Assembly: GCA_946540435.1 (NCBI GenBank)
Contig: CAMNII010000025.1
Location: 1-33,161 of the forward strand
DNA from: an uncultured Prevotella sp.
Lineage (GTDB): Bacteria; Bacteroidota; Bacteroidia; Bacteroidales; Bacteroidaceae
DNA length: 33,161 bases
Reading direction: 5' to 3'
The position numbers were made by a program, and so were the translations under genes. Of the stretch, positions 23,712 through 32,607 are shown in pieces (within the stretch, counting starts at the first letter, position 1; each line of letters starts with the position of its first letter). The notes under the pieces are model-generated. The model ran no database searches. It was not told where the DNA came from and saw only the letters and a list, made by a program, of their open reading frames with translations.

Positions 23712-25565
23712 TCATTTATCTCTTTCTTTCAGCATCTTGTCCACCTCCTGGCGAGCCTGCTCGCGGCTCTTGGTAAAGATGCGGTGGATACGCTCCATGT
23801 CGAACTTGCGCTCACGGTCGTAGGTATAGATGCCGTTCTTCTCCAATTCCACATCGACAATCTGTGTATAGCAGAAACCGGTGATATAGGGAATGGAGAG
23901 GATGACGTTCACCTGTTCCTCGAGTCGCTGGTAGTACTCGTCGAGCGACTGCGGGTCTTTGCCGTAGCCCCAGAACTGCTCGGCCGGCGTCACCTCCTTG
24001 GCCTTCATCTGCTGCACCCAGCGGATGCCGCCGAACTCGTCGATCATATAGGCCTCACCCTTCCAGGGCGCACTCTTGTCGGGGAAGTGGTTGTAGACGC
24101 TGCCGTCGGGCTTCATTTCCAGCTGGTGATAGAGGGCCACGGGATCCTGCACATAGGTATGCTCGGCATAGATGTCGGTGAATCCTTCGTGATAGCCGCC
24201 CGAGGTGGTGACGACAGGACGTGTGCGGTCGAGGCGGCGCGTCATGAAATACAGGTCGTTGGTCAGTCGGGCACGCTGGTTGTCAACGTCTTCCATCCAT
24301 GTCTCATTCAGCGGCGACCAGGCCACGAGGCAGGGAACGGAATAGTCGCGCTCGACACACTCCTCCCACTCGGCAATCATATTGCGGGCGGCAATCTGGT
24401 TGGTCCAGTCCATCTCCCACGACGGTGACTCGCCCCAGGTAAGGTAGCCCAGATGGTCGGCCCAGTAGAAGTAGCGCTGGTCGAACACCTTCTGGTGCAG
24501 GCGTGCACCATTGAAGCCAGCCTCCTTTGCCAGGACGATATCCTGCTTGAGGGCTTCATCGGTGGGTGCCGTCCACTGGCCGTCGGGATAGTAGCCCTGG
24601 TCGAGGACGAGACGCTGGTAGTAGGGTTCGTTGTTCAGATAGAACACGCCTTGACGCAGTTCCACCTTCCTCATTCCGGCATATGCGCGTACATTATCTA
24701 TTATATTACCCTCGGCACCGCTGACGGTGTATTCCACGTCGTAGAGGAACGGTGTCTCGGGACTCCAGGTCTTCACCTTCTTGACCGGCACGGCGACATA
24801 GGCGGAGTTCGAAGCACGCACCGTCTTGCTGCCGACAACCTTCTGGCCGTCTTTCACCGTGACGGTGAATGTTGCCTCGGCATCGGTCTCGAGGAATTCG
24901 GGTTCGAAGACAAACTGGCTGTTATCCAGGTCGGGCGTGATGCGCACGTTCTTCAGTCCGTTCTTCTGTACGGGCTCCATCCACACCGGTGCCCAGATGC
25001 CCGTCACACGGGTGTAGAAGCACTCATAGCTGTGGAGCCGGCGCGACTGCTTGCCGCCGGGCTGCAGGCGCGACCGTACGTCGTCCTGTGCATAAACCAC
25101 GAGTTGGTGGCTGCTGCCGGCCTTCACATAGCGGCTGATGTCCACGGCCCATGAGGCTGCCCCGCCGAAATGCTCAAAGACTTCTTTTCCGTCGATGAAC
25201 ACCTTTGTGCGGTAGTCCACGCCGGCAAAATGAAGGAGGATATGCTGACCGTCCCATGCCTGTGGGATGCTGAGTGTGCGATGATACCAGATGGCAGGGA
25301 TAAAGTCCTTATGTCCGATGCCCGACAGTTCGCTCTCCGGGCAGAACGGCACAGTGATGTTCCGTCCGAATCCTTTCGACTCATACAGTTTGTTCTCCAT
25401 GCCACTCTGGCCGAAGTCCAGCTCACAGGTCCATGTTCCGTTCAGGCACTGCCAGTCGGCACGCTCAAACTGTGGACGAGGATACTCACTGCGCGGCTGC
25501 GTCGGCTGAGCTTGCGCAGCAGTGAAAAACAATGCCATGACGGCGATAAGGATTGACTTTTTCAT
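23712..25565 (-). CDS. Secreted GH2 family glycosidase
   Basis: 617 aa with a signal peptide (MKKSILIAVMALFFTAAQAQ). The domain order is that of GH2: sugar-binding jelly-roll about 25-200 (LNGTWTCELD, IWYHRTLSIPQAW, LHFAGVDYRTKVFIDGKEV), Ig-like domain about 205-300, then a TIM barrel. The acid/base is E421 in AWSPLNETW and the nucleophile is E510 in YMIDEFGG. It is shorter than classic 1000-aa beta-galactosidases and lacks their C-terminal domains, as do many beta-glucuronidase-like or uncharacterised GH2 enzymes of PULs. As first gene of the operon, just behind the likely PUL promoter, it should be strongly induced. The linkage it cleaves (beta-galactoside, beta-glucuronide or beta-arabinoside) cannot be told from the sequence. 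Confidence 0.92.
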   Translation of the reverse strand: MKKSILIAVMALFFTAAQAQPTQPRSEYPRPQFERADWQCLNGTWTCELDFGQSGMENKLYESKGFGRNITVPFCPESELSGIGHKDFIPAIWYHRTLSIPQAWDGQHILLHFAGVDYRTKVFIDGKEVFEHFGGAASWAVDISRYVKAGSSHQLVVYAQDDVRSRLQPGGKQSRRLHSYECFYTRVTGIWAPVWMEPVQKNGLKNVRITPDLDNSQFVFEPEFLETDAEATFTVTVKDGQKVVGSKTVRASNSAYVAVPVKKVKTWSPETPFLYDVEYTVSGAEGNIIDNVRAYAGMRKVELRQGVFYLNNEPYYQRLVLDQGYYPDGQWTAPTDEALKQDIVLAKEAGFNGARLHQKVFDQRYFYWADHLGYLTWGESPSWEMDWTNQIAARNMIAEWEECVERDYSVPCLVAWSPLNETWMEDVDNQRARLTNDLYFMTRRLDRTRPVVTTSGGYHEGFTDIYAEHTYVQDPVALYHQLEMKPDGSVYNHFPDKSAPWKGEAYMIDEFGGIRWVQQMKAKEVTPAEQFWGYGKDPQSLDEYYQRLEEQVNVILSIPYITGFCYTQIVDVELEKNGIYTYDRERKFDMERIHRIFTKSREQARQEVDKMLKERDK

Positions 25566-25634
25566 TCTTTTGGGTTTGTTGTTATTAAGTGAACCATCCC
25601 CCCTGATGTATCAGAAAGGGCATTCTTTCGGATG

Positions 25635-25642
25635 CAAAATTA
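25635..25642 (-). promoter_or_regulatory. Candidate PUL promoter, -7 box
   Basis: On the minus strand TAATTTTG matches TAnnTTTG and would start transcription about 60 nt before the GH2 ATG. The -33 position has no good TTTG, which fits a promoter needing an activator such as the HTCS. The gap 25566-25765 holds no gene. Confidence 0.6.
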
Positions 25643-25644
25643 CT

Positions 25645-25660
25645 TTATTTGTACAAATAA
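25645..25660. promoter_or_regulatory. Perfect 16-bp palindrome at the PUL promoter
   Basis: TTATTTGTACAAATAA is its own reverse complement and lies two bases upstream of the -7 box on the minus strand, between the -33 and -7 positions. This is a typical operator position. No binding protein can be named from sequence alone. Confidence 0.6.
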
Positions 25661-25765
25661 CATAAGTAAAAATGTATTTATTATCTGTAATTTTGTCCAA
25701 GAACACCTTTCTGCACGCTCTTTTTGGACAAAAACACCCGAGGAGCAGACATCACCCGCCCCACC

Positions 25766-27118
25766 CTATCTGATGATGCCCAGCTGATGAAGGAACACGG
25801 CAGCGATGGCTATCGGACAGACAAAACGCACGGCAAAAAGGAACAGACCGAAAAAGGTGGAACGCAGCGTACCCCAATTGGTAAACTCATCACGCACCAC
25901 TTTCTTGGGAACATACCAGCCCAGGAACAGACACGACAGGAACGAGCCTAAGGGCAGCAGTACTTGTGCCGTCAGGAAGTCGCAGCAGTCGAGGATGCTC
26001 TTTCCAAAGAGGCTGAGGCCTTCCACGGCTCCGCACGACAGGGCGCACACCACTCCGATGGCGGAGCATACAGCGGTCTCGATCCACGCTCCCTGCTGAC
26101 GCGTCACGTGCAGTTCCTCAAAGAAGAAGGCCGTGCCGATCTCGTGCATGGAGATGGTGCTGGTGAGGGCTGCCAGCGACAGCAGGGCATAGAACAGCAC
26201 GCCGATGACATAGCCCACGACGGGTGCCGAGGCGAAAGCCTGCTGAAACACGTTCGGCAGGGTGATGAAGATGAGCGACGGTCCGGCATCGGGTGTCACG
26301 CCTACGGAGAAGGCCGCGGGGAAGATCATCAGGCCTGCCATGATGGCGATGAGGGTATCGATAACGGCTATTTTGACGGCCGACCCTGCCAGGTTGGTCT
26401 GTCGTGAGAAATAGGATGCATAGGTGCACAGGCACGCCGTCCCTAACGACAGCGAGAAGAATGCCTGTCCCAAGGCATCGAGAAAGACGCTGCGGTTGAG
26501 TTTGGAGAAGTCGGGGTTCAGCAGGAAGTCAACGCCGCGCATGGCACCGGGCAGCGAGCAGGAGGCGATGACAATGACCACGAGCAAGACGAACAGCGTA
26601 GGCATCAGGATGTTCGACGCCTTCTCAATGCCGTTACGCACGCCGCGCACCACGACCAGGTGGGTCAGCAAGATGAAGGCCACCGTACACCCCACGGACT
26701 TCAGCGGATGCGACGTGAAGTCGGAGAAATACTGCTGTACGAAGGTCACGTCGCCCTTCAGCTGTCCTACGAGCGACGCATAGAGGTAGTTCAGGCACCA
26801 TCCGGCGACGACGGCATAGAACCCCAGGATAATCATCGAGGTGAGGATGCCCATATATCCGATGGGTGCTGCCCAGGGTGCGAGGTTGCGGTAGGCCCGT
26901 GCGGCATTGGATCCTGAGTGGCGGCCGATGATAAACTCGGTGACGACGCCGGGGATGCCGAGGGCGAGCACACAGACCAGATAGAGGATGATGAAGGCGG
27001 CCCCGCCGTCCACGCCCGTCATATAGGGAAACCGCCAGATGTTACCCAGGCCGACGGCAGAACCTGCCGTGGCCAGGATGACTCCTATCTTCGTTCCGAA
27101 ATTACCGCGCTGTTCCAT
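25766..27118 (-). CDS. Sodium-dependent transporter, NSS (SNF) family
   Basis: 450-aa inner-membrane protein with about 11 hydrophobic segments. The first segment carries the family hallmark GSAVGLGNIWRFPYM (sodium and substrate site) followed by GGAAFIILYLVCVLALGIPG. Other matching parts are ALGQAFFSLSLGTACLCTYASY and FYALLSLAALTSTISMHE. Bacterial members such as LeuT, TnaT and MhsT import amino acids with sodium; the substrate here is not predictable. The start ATG is preceded by AAAGGA at suitable spacing. It follows sufD by 65 bp on the same strand and may be co-transcribed with it, but it has no visible functional link to the PUL downstream, which has its own promoter. Confidence 0.93.
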   Translation of the reverse strand: MEQRGNFGTKIGVILATAGSAVGLGNIWRFPYMTGVDGGAAFIILYLVCVLALGIPGVVTEFIIGRHSGSNAARAYRNLAPWAAPIGYMGILTSMIILGFYAVVAGWCLNYLYASLVGQLKGDVTFVQQYFSDFTSHPLKSVGCTVAFILLTHLVVVRGVRNGIEKASNILMPTLFVLLVVIVIASCSLPGAMRGVDFLLNPDFSKLNRSVFLDALGQAFFSLSLGTACLCTYASYFSRQTNLAGSAVKIAVIDTLIAIMAGLMIFPAAFSVGVTPDAGPSLIFITLPNVFQQAFASAPVVGYVIGVLFYALLSLAALTSTISMHEIGTAFFFEELHVTRQQGAWIETAVCSAIGVVCALSCGAVEGLSLFGKSILDCCDFLTAQVLLPLGSFLSCLFLGWYVPKKVVRDEFTNWGTLRSTFFGLFLFAVRFVCPIAIAAVFLHQLGIIR

Positions 27119-27183
27119 TGTAAGTATCCTTTCTACCTAACTCCTTTCCTATTGAGTTTCCTGCCCTTCAGGATGTCGTCCGC

Positions 27184-28518
27184 CTATCGGCACAGCTTGC
27201 AGCCCTCACACTTGTTCAGTTCGCCACGGAAACGCTTGTCGACAAGATAGTGCAGGCGGTCGCGCAGCTGCGGCAGTGCTATCTGGCTGATGACCTCGCC
27301 GACGAAGGCCTGTTCCAGGAGCAGGCGTGCCTCGTGGAGGGGTATGCCACGCTGCCGCATATAGAACAGGGCGGCATCGTTCAGCTGGCCCACCGTGGCA
27401 CCGTGGGAGCATTTCACGTCGTCGGCATAGATCTCGAGCATCGGCTGGGTGTACATCCGCGCCTCCTTCGTGGCGCAGAGGTTCTGGTTGCGCATCTCCG
27501 ATGCTGTCTGCTGGGCGCCGGGCTTCACCCATACGCGTCCGGCAAAGGCACCGACGGCCTGCTCGTCGAGGACGTATTTATAGAGTTCCCGGCTGGTGCA
27601 GTGGGGCACCTCATGGACGATGAGCGTGTTGTTGTCGGTATGCTGACGTTTGTCGGCTATCACGCAGCCGTTGCAGACGCAGTCGGCCCCCTCGCCGCTG
27701 AGTGTGACGTTGAGCATGTTGCGCGTGGTGCCGTTGTGCAGGGTGATGACGTGATGGTGCAGGCGGCTGTCGCGCTGCTGGTCGGCATACACATTGCTGA
27801 TACGTACATTCTTATAGTGTGTCTCCTCCAGCGAATAGACCTCCAGCGATGCCCCCTCGCCTACGAAGACCTCCATCACCTCGGTGGTGAGGAAGGGGAT
27901 ATCGTCGGCAGCATGGTCGCAGAACAGCAGCTTGGCCCTTGCCCCGTCCTCGAGGACGATGAGCACGCGTCGGTTGACCATCAGGGGTACCGACGAGCGC
28001 AGGATGTTGATGACCTGGATTGTCTTGTCCACCTGTACGCCGCGGGGCACATACACCAGCAGACCGTCCTGCGCCAGCATCGTATTCAGTGCCGTGACGG
28101 CATCGGTATCTTTTCCCGCCAGCCGATGATAATAATTCCCGATGAAATGGGCGTTTTTTGACAGTGAGCCTACCACCACGCCCTCGGGCAACGCGCTCTT
28201 TGGCAGGGACTGTTCATAGAAACTGTCGTTCACCATGAAATACAGTTCCGTGGACAGGTTGGGCACGTCGCAGCGGAAGGCTTCATAAGGGTCGACAGGA
28301 ATGTTGAGGCGGCGGAGGTTCAACCCATAGTCTGGTTCGAAGAGCGCCTGCATATTCGTATAGCGGTAGCGCTCCACCTTACGCGTGGGGAAGCCCGCCG
28401 AGCGGAACAGGCGGAAAGCCTCTTCGCGCGGCCGGTTCATCACGTCGGCAGCATGGGTGCAGATGACCTCACGCTGACCTTCGTACAGGTCGATATATTG
28501 TTGTTCACTTCCGTTCAT
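27184..28518 (-). CDS. sufD: Fe-S cluster assembly protein SufD
   Basis: 444 aa from ATG at 28518 (MNGSEQQYIDLYEGQREVI), where Bacteroidetes SufD proteins usually begin. An alternative ATG at 28557 has a good Shine-Dalgarno (AAAGGAGA, about 7 nt away) and would overlap sufC by 11 nt, so the start remains open. Family features are FPTRKVERYRYTN, the central beta-helix (VPLMVNRRVLIVLEDGARAKLLFCDH, VTLHNGTTRN, FAGRVWVKPGAQQT), and NQNLCATKEARMYTQPMLEI with YADDVKCSHGATVGQ. The end RFRGELNKCEGCKLCR is typical of Bacteroidetes. SufD joins SufB and SufC in the cytosolic SufBC2D scaffold that builds Fe-S clusters. sufC lies immediately upstream, but neither sufB nor sufS is in the window. Confidence 0.93.
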   Translation of the reverse strand: MNGSEQQYIDLYEGQREVICTHAADVMNRPREEAFRLFRSAGFPTRKVERYRYTNMQALFEPDYGLNLRRLNIPVDPYEAFRCDVPNLSTELYFMVNDSFYEQSLPKSALPEGVVVGSLSKNAHFIGNYYHRLAGKDTDAVTALNTMLAQDGLLVYVPRGVQVDKTIQVINILRSSVPLMVNRRVLIVLEDGARAKLLFCDHAADDIPFLTTEVMEVFVGEGASLEVYSLEETHYKNVRISNVYADQQRDSRLHHHVITLHNGTTRNMLNVTLSGEGADCVCNGCVIADKRQHTDNNTLIVHEVPHCTSRELYKYVLDEQAVGAFAGRVWVKPGAQQTASEMRNQNLCATKEARMYTQPMLEIYADDVKCSHGATVGQLNDAALFYMRQRGIPLHEARLLLEQAFVGEVISQIALPQLRDRLHYLVDKRFRGELNKCEGCKLCR

Positions 28519-28546
28519 AACGCGCTGCTTATCTGTTGCCGACACA

Positions 28547-29302
28547 TCATTCACCATCAAGGGTCTCCTTTATCCAGTCGTAGCCTCGCTGTTCAATCTC
28601 CTTGGCCAGCTCAGGTCCTGCCGTCTTCACGATACGCCCCTGATACAGCACGTGGACGACATCGGGACGGATCATGTCGAGCAGGCGCTCGTAGTGGGTG
28701 ATGACGATAATCGACGTGTCGGGGGTGTGCAACTTGTTCACACCCTCGGCGACGATGCGCATGGCATCGACATCCAGACCGGAGTCGGTCTCGTCGAGGA
28801 TGGCCAGCTTAGGCTCGAGCATCGCCATCTGGAAAATCTCATTACGCTTCTTCTCACCGCCGCTGAACCCTTCGTTCACGGAACGGCCGGAGAGCTTCGA
28901 GTCGAGGGCCACCACCTTCTGTCGCTCACGCATGAGCTTGAGGAACTGCGAAGCGTTCAGCGGCTCCAGCCCCTGGTACTTGCGCTTCTCGTTGACGGCA
29001 GCCTTCATGAAGTTGGTCATCGACACGCCCGGTATCTCCACCGGATACTGGAACGACAGGAACAGTCCCTCGTGGGCCCTGTCCTCGGGTTTCATCTCAA
29101 GCAGGTTCTTGCCGTTGAACCACGCCTCGCCCTCGGTGACCTCATAGAGCGGATTACCGGTGAGCACGGCCGAGAGTGTGGACTTCCCGCTGCCGTTGGG
29201 TCCCATGATGGCATGCGTCTCACCGTCGCGGATGGTGAGATTGATGCCTTTCAGGATTTCCTTCCCGGCAATCGTCGCATGTAAATTTCTTACCTCTAAC
29301 AT
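28547..29302 (-). CDS. sufC: Fe-S cluster assembly ATPase SufC
   Basis: 251-aa ABC-type ATPase. ATG at 29302 (MLEVRNLHATIAGKEIL) is chosen because the longer frame starts with TTG inside the promoter -7 box. Walker A is GPNGSGKST (residues about 34-42), the signature is FSGGEKKRNE and Walker B is LAILDETDSGLD, with the switch His in VITHYERLLD. These, with EIPGVSMTNF and RSVNEGFSGG, are diagnostic of SufC rather than a transporter ATPase. It powers the SufBC2D scaffold in the cytosol. The gene is first in its transcription unit, directly behind its own promoter, and is followed by sufD. Confidence 0.96.
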   Translation of the reverse strand: MLEVRNLHATIAGKEILKGINLTIRDGETHAIMGPNGSGKSTLSAVLTGNPLYEVTEGEAWFNGKNLLEMKPEDRAHEGLFLSFQYPVEIPGVSMTNFMKAAVNEKRKYQGLEPLNASQFLKLMRERQKVVALDSKLSGRSVNEGFSGGEKKRNEIFQMAMLEPKLAILDETDSGLDVDAMRIVAEGVNKLHTPDTSIIVITHYERLLDMIRPDVVHVLYQGRIVKTAGPELAKEIEQRGYDWIKETLDGE

Positions 29303-29326
29303 TTCTATAGTCTTCTTTTCGGAATG

Positions 29327-29334
29327 CAAAGTTA
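29327..29334 (-). promoter_or_regulatory. Promoter -7 box of sufCD
   Basis: TAACTTTG on the minus strand matches TAnnTTTG. TTTG lies 23 bp upstream (29358-29361), slightly farther than usual. Transcription would begin near 29319, giving a leader of about 17 nt before the sufC ATG. Confidence 0.7.
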
Positions 29335-29406
29335 CGAATTTTTATCTGATAAGTAAGCAAAAAGCAGGCGTTCTTTTGTTTATTTCTGTTAATAATAAGA
29401 TGATTA

Positions 29407-29438
29407 TTTAATGATATGTATATTTTTTTGTAACTTTG
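29407..29438 (+). promoter_or_regulatory. Promoter of the M6 metalloprotease gene
   Basis: TTTA (29407-29410) is followed after 20 bp by TAACTTTG (29431-29438), close to the Bacteroidetes consensus TTTG-N20-TAnnTTTG. It is divergent from the sufC promoter, and the intergenic region 29303-29460 is AT-rich. The start codon follows 22 bp after the box. Confidence 0.7.
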
Positions 29439-29460
29439 CAGGCAAAATATTATTATAATA

Positions 29461-32400
29461 ATGAAAAAAATTACTGTTATCATCCTCGCTGCCTTGCTGA
29501 ATGTATGTGCAGCCATGGCCGTTCCCGCCTATAAAGGGAAAGTAATTCTCGACCAGCCCGACGGCACCACCGTCACCGCACGCATCCATGGCGACGAATG
29601 GCTGAACTTCACCACTACAGAAGATGGCTACTCCATCGTCCGCAATGCCGACGGATACCTCGTCTATGCCGACCGCGCTGAAGGAAAACTCGTTCCCACC
29701 GCACGCATCGCCCACGATGCCGCCCGTCGCACCACCGACGAGCAGACATGGCTGGCAGGACACGAGAAATACCTCGCCCCTGCCATGAGCACACACGCAA
29801 AGAAAGCACAGAGCGAGGAGTTTGCACGTCGCGCCAAGGCACGCACCGCGCTGAAGGCCAGCCACTACGACTACAACAAGTTCCGCGGACTCATCATCCT
29901 TGTGCAGTACAACAACCGCGAGTTTGAGCGCGAAGACTATGCCGACATCGTCAACGGCATGGTGAACGAGGAGAACTACACCGGATACGTAGACAGCAAC
30001 AACCGCAAGCAGACCTACACAGGCTCCGTGCTCGACTACTTCACCGACAACTCCTTCGGAAAGTTCAAGCCCACCTTCGACATCGTAGGTCCCGTCACCG
30101 TCGACTATGCCGACGACTACGCACAGCACACCGACTACGCTGCAGAGCTCGTCAACGAAGCCCTGAACCTTGCCGACGAGCAGGTTGACTTCTCCGACTA
30201 CGACGGCGACGACGACGGAACGGTAGACATGGTATACTTCATCTTCGCAGGATTCGGAGCCAACTTCCTCGGCGACTCCTCAGACTATATCTGGCCACAC
30301 GCCTCACAGGTCTACGACCCCAACACCTACCGCGCCGTCTGGAAAGACAACGTAAAGTTTGGACGCTACGCCTGCTCCACCGAGTTCTACGGCATTCCGC
30401 GCAGCTACACCATCGACGGCATCGGCACCATCTGCCACGAGTTCAGCCACGTGCTCGGACTGATGGACCACTACGACACCAACTACGAAGAAGACGGACA
30501 GAGCAACGACCCCGGCGAATGGGACGTCATGGCCGGCGGCAGCTACCATAACATCGCACGCACACCCTGCGGATACTCACTCTTCGAACGCTACTCCATC
30601 GGCTTCGCCACACCCCAGACCATCGACGCCGAAGGCTCCTACACCATCGAAGACATCGACCAGGTGAACACCGGATACCTCATCCAGTCCCAACAGAACA
30701 AGGAATACTTCCTTCTGGAAAACCGCAGGAATTACAAATGGAACGCCTACCTGCCCAACACCGGCATGCTCGTCTTCCGCGTCGACTCCACCAGCACACG
30801 CCCATGGAGCTACAACACCGTCAACGCCAACCCCAACCACAACTACTACGAAATGGTACGCGCCAACGGCTACCACAACGGAGCCAACGCCTCCGACCCC
30901 TTCCCCGGCTCCAAAAGAGTCACCGAGCTGAACAATGTCACCGAACCCGCCAACCTGCTGTCATGGACAGGAAAGGAAACCAAATGGGGACTCACCAACA
31001 TCCGTGAGACCAATGGCGTCATCACCTTCGACATCGAAGACACCTACCAGCTCAAGAGCATCAGCATCGACGAGGAAATCACCATCGGCGTAGGCACCTC
31101 ACGACCCATCGAGCTCGTCTTCGAACCCTCATACGTCACCGCTGACGTGACATGGACATCAGCCAACCCCGACATCGCCACCGTCACCAATGAGGGCGTC
31201 GTCAGCGGCATCAGCACAGGAACGACAACCATCACCGTCACCACCGTCGACGGGAAGTTCTCTGCCACCTGCACCGTGAACGTCGAAGAACAGCTCACCG
31301 TAGGCAGCATCGCTGAATTCAAAGAGCTGGAGGACGGCTCGAAATGCATCCTCACACTCAACAACGCCGAGGTTCTCTACGTCTACAAGACAAACATCTA
31401 CGTGCGTGACGCCAGCGGAGCCATCGTCCTCGTCAACACCGGCGTCACCGCCAAGAACAACAACCGCATCAACGGAACCATCTACCTGCAGAAAACCACC
31501 AGCAACAACATGCCTGCTGCCATCGCTGTAGAAAACCAGACCACGACGACATCACTCGCCGTCACCACAGGCACCAGCGTCAAGCCGCGCGAGATAGCAC
31601 CCGAGGATATCACCACTGCCGACTATGCCGACTACCTGTACGTGAAGAATGCCCAGGTAACCATCGACGGCGGAGCATGGATCGTCTGCGGCGACCACCG
31701 CATGCGCCTCTACAACACGTTCGGCGTTAGAAACATCAAGGTTCCCAGCGACTTCGAGGGCAAGCTCTTCAACATCAAGTGCATCTACGGAACCAACATC
31801 CTCAACGACGAAGTCATCGACGAGCTCTACCTCATGGCCAACCTCGAGGAAGTGTCATTCCCCGTTGCAGCCGACATCGCTGAAGCCAAGGAAATGGAAG
31901 GCGACAACATCATCAAACTCATGCTCGACAACGCACAGGTACTCGCCATCGACGAGGAAGAAGGCGACATCATCGTGCGCGACGCCTCGGGAGCACTCGC
32001 CATCGAAGGCATCGGACTCGACCTGCAGACACAGGTCAACGACATCCTCAACGGTTCCGTACTCGGCACCTACAGCTACGAAGACGGAATGCCCTACTTC
32101 TTGAAGGTAGAAGGACTCACCACCACAAGCACCATCACCGTCAGCGAGGGAGCAGAAGCAGAACCCATCGTGGCCACCATCACCGAGCTCAATGCCCTCA
32201 GCGACAAGGACTTCGAGACCTCACCGCTGAACTGCAACCTCGTCAAACTGCAGAACGTCCTCATCAAACCCTTCATGGCACCCTTCTACAACGCCGTAGA
32301 CCCGGAGAACAGCACGAACACCATCATGTTCACCAATGCCGCCTTCGTCGGCGTCAGCATCCCCAAGAACACCGGCAACAACACCTACGACCTGACCGGT

Positions 32401-32607
32401 ATCTTCGGATATAACAATGAAGACGGAGAGTCGATGCGCTTCATCGGACTCACCCGCGAACCGGAACTGAACACCGTCGATGCCATCGAGTTGCAGAACG
32501 CCGACGAGACCGACAAGGCACCCGTCTACAACCTCGCCGGACAGCGCGTGACCAAAGCCTACAAGGGCATCGTCATCCGCAACGGAAAGGCCGTCAGCAA
32601 CAAGTAA
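29461..32607 (+). CDS. Secreted M6-type metalloprotease with Big_2 domain and C-terminal tail
   Basis: 1048 aa with a signal peptide (MKKITVIILAALLNVCAAMA). Residues about 20-130 are a propeptide-like region (DGTTVTARIHGDEWLNFTTT). The protease domain carries HEFSHVLGLMDHYD with H326, E327, H330 and D336, the zinc motif of the immune inhibitor A (M6) group, and the Met-turn-like WDVMAGGSYHN. An Ig-like Big_2 domain follows at about 535-610 (VTWTSANPDIATVTNEGVVSG). Two related domains start near 617 and 804, each with a VRDASGA strand (YVRDASGAIVLVNTG, IIVRDASGALAIEGIG), with a possible third near 906. The tail is VYNLAGQRVTKAYKGIVIRNGK. The gene stands alone on the plus strand. It probably degrades extracellular protein; the target is unknown. 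Confidence 0.92.
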   Translation: MKKITVIILAALLNVCAAMAVPAYKGKVILDQPDGTTVTARIHGDEWLNFTTTEDGYSIVRNADGYLVYADRAEGKLVPTARIAHDAARRTTDEQTWLAGHEKYLAPAMSTHAKKAQSEEFARRAKARTALKASHYDYNKFRGLIILVQYNNREFEREDYADIVNGMVNEENYTGYVDSNNRKQTYTGSVLDYFTDNSFGKFKPTFDIVGPVTVDYADDYAQHTDYAAELVNEALNLADEQVDFSDYDGDDDGTVDMVYFIFAGFGANFLGDSSDYIWPHASQVYDPNTYRAVWKDNVKFGRYACSTEFYGIPRSYTIDGIGTICHEFSHVLGLMDHYDTNYEEDGQSNDPGEWDVMAGGSYHNIARTPCGYSLFERYSIGFATPQTIDAEGSYTIEDIDQVNTGYLIQSQQNKEYFLLENRRNYKWNAYLPNTGMLVFRVDSTSTRPWSYNTVNANPNHNYYEMVRANGYHNGANASDPFPGSKRVTELNNVTEPANLLSWTGKETKWGLTNIRETNGVITFDIEDTYQLKSISIDEEITIGVGTSRPIELVFEPSYVTADVTWTSANPDIATVTNEGVVSGISTGTTTITVTTVDGKFSATCTVNVEEQLTVGSIAEFKELEDGSKCILTLNNAEVLYVYKTNIYVRDASGAIVLVNTGVTAKNNNRINGTIYLQKTTSNNMPAAIAVENQTTTTSLAVTTGTSVKPREIAPEDITTADYADYLYVKNAQVTIDGGAWIVCGDHRMRLYNTFGVRNIKVPSDFEGKLFNIKCIYGTNILNDEVIDELYLMANLEEVSFPVAADIAEAKEMEGDNIIKLMLDNAQVLAIDEEEGDIIVRDASGALAIEGIGLDLQTQVNDILNGSVLGTYSYEDGMPYFLKVEGLTTTSTITVSEGAEAEPIVATITELNALSDKDFETSPLNCNLVKLQNVLIKPFMAPFYNAVDPENSTNTIMFTNAAFVGVSIPKNTGNNTYDLTGIFGYNNEDGESMRFIGLTREPELNTVDAIELQNADETDKAPVYNLAGQRVTKAYKGIVIRNGKAVSNK

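Noticed and set aside
25688..25695. TAATTTTG on the plus strand as a promoter
   Set aside because: It points into the 3' end of the symporter gene on the opposite strand and no plus-strand gene follows; AT-rich DNA makes chance matches likely.
29404..30129. Minus-strand open frame of 241 codons over the start of the metalloprotease
   Set aside because: It is antisense to a gene with clear protease motifs, rich in V and G, with no recognisable domain.
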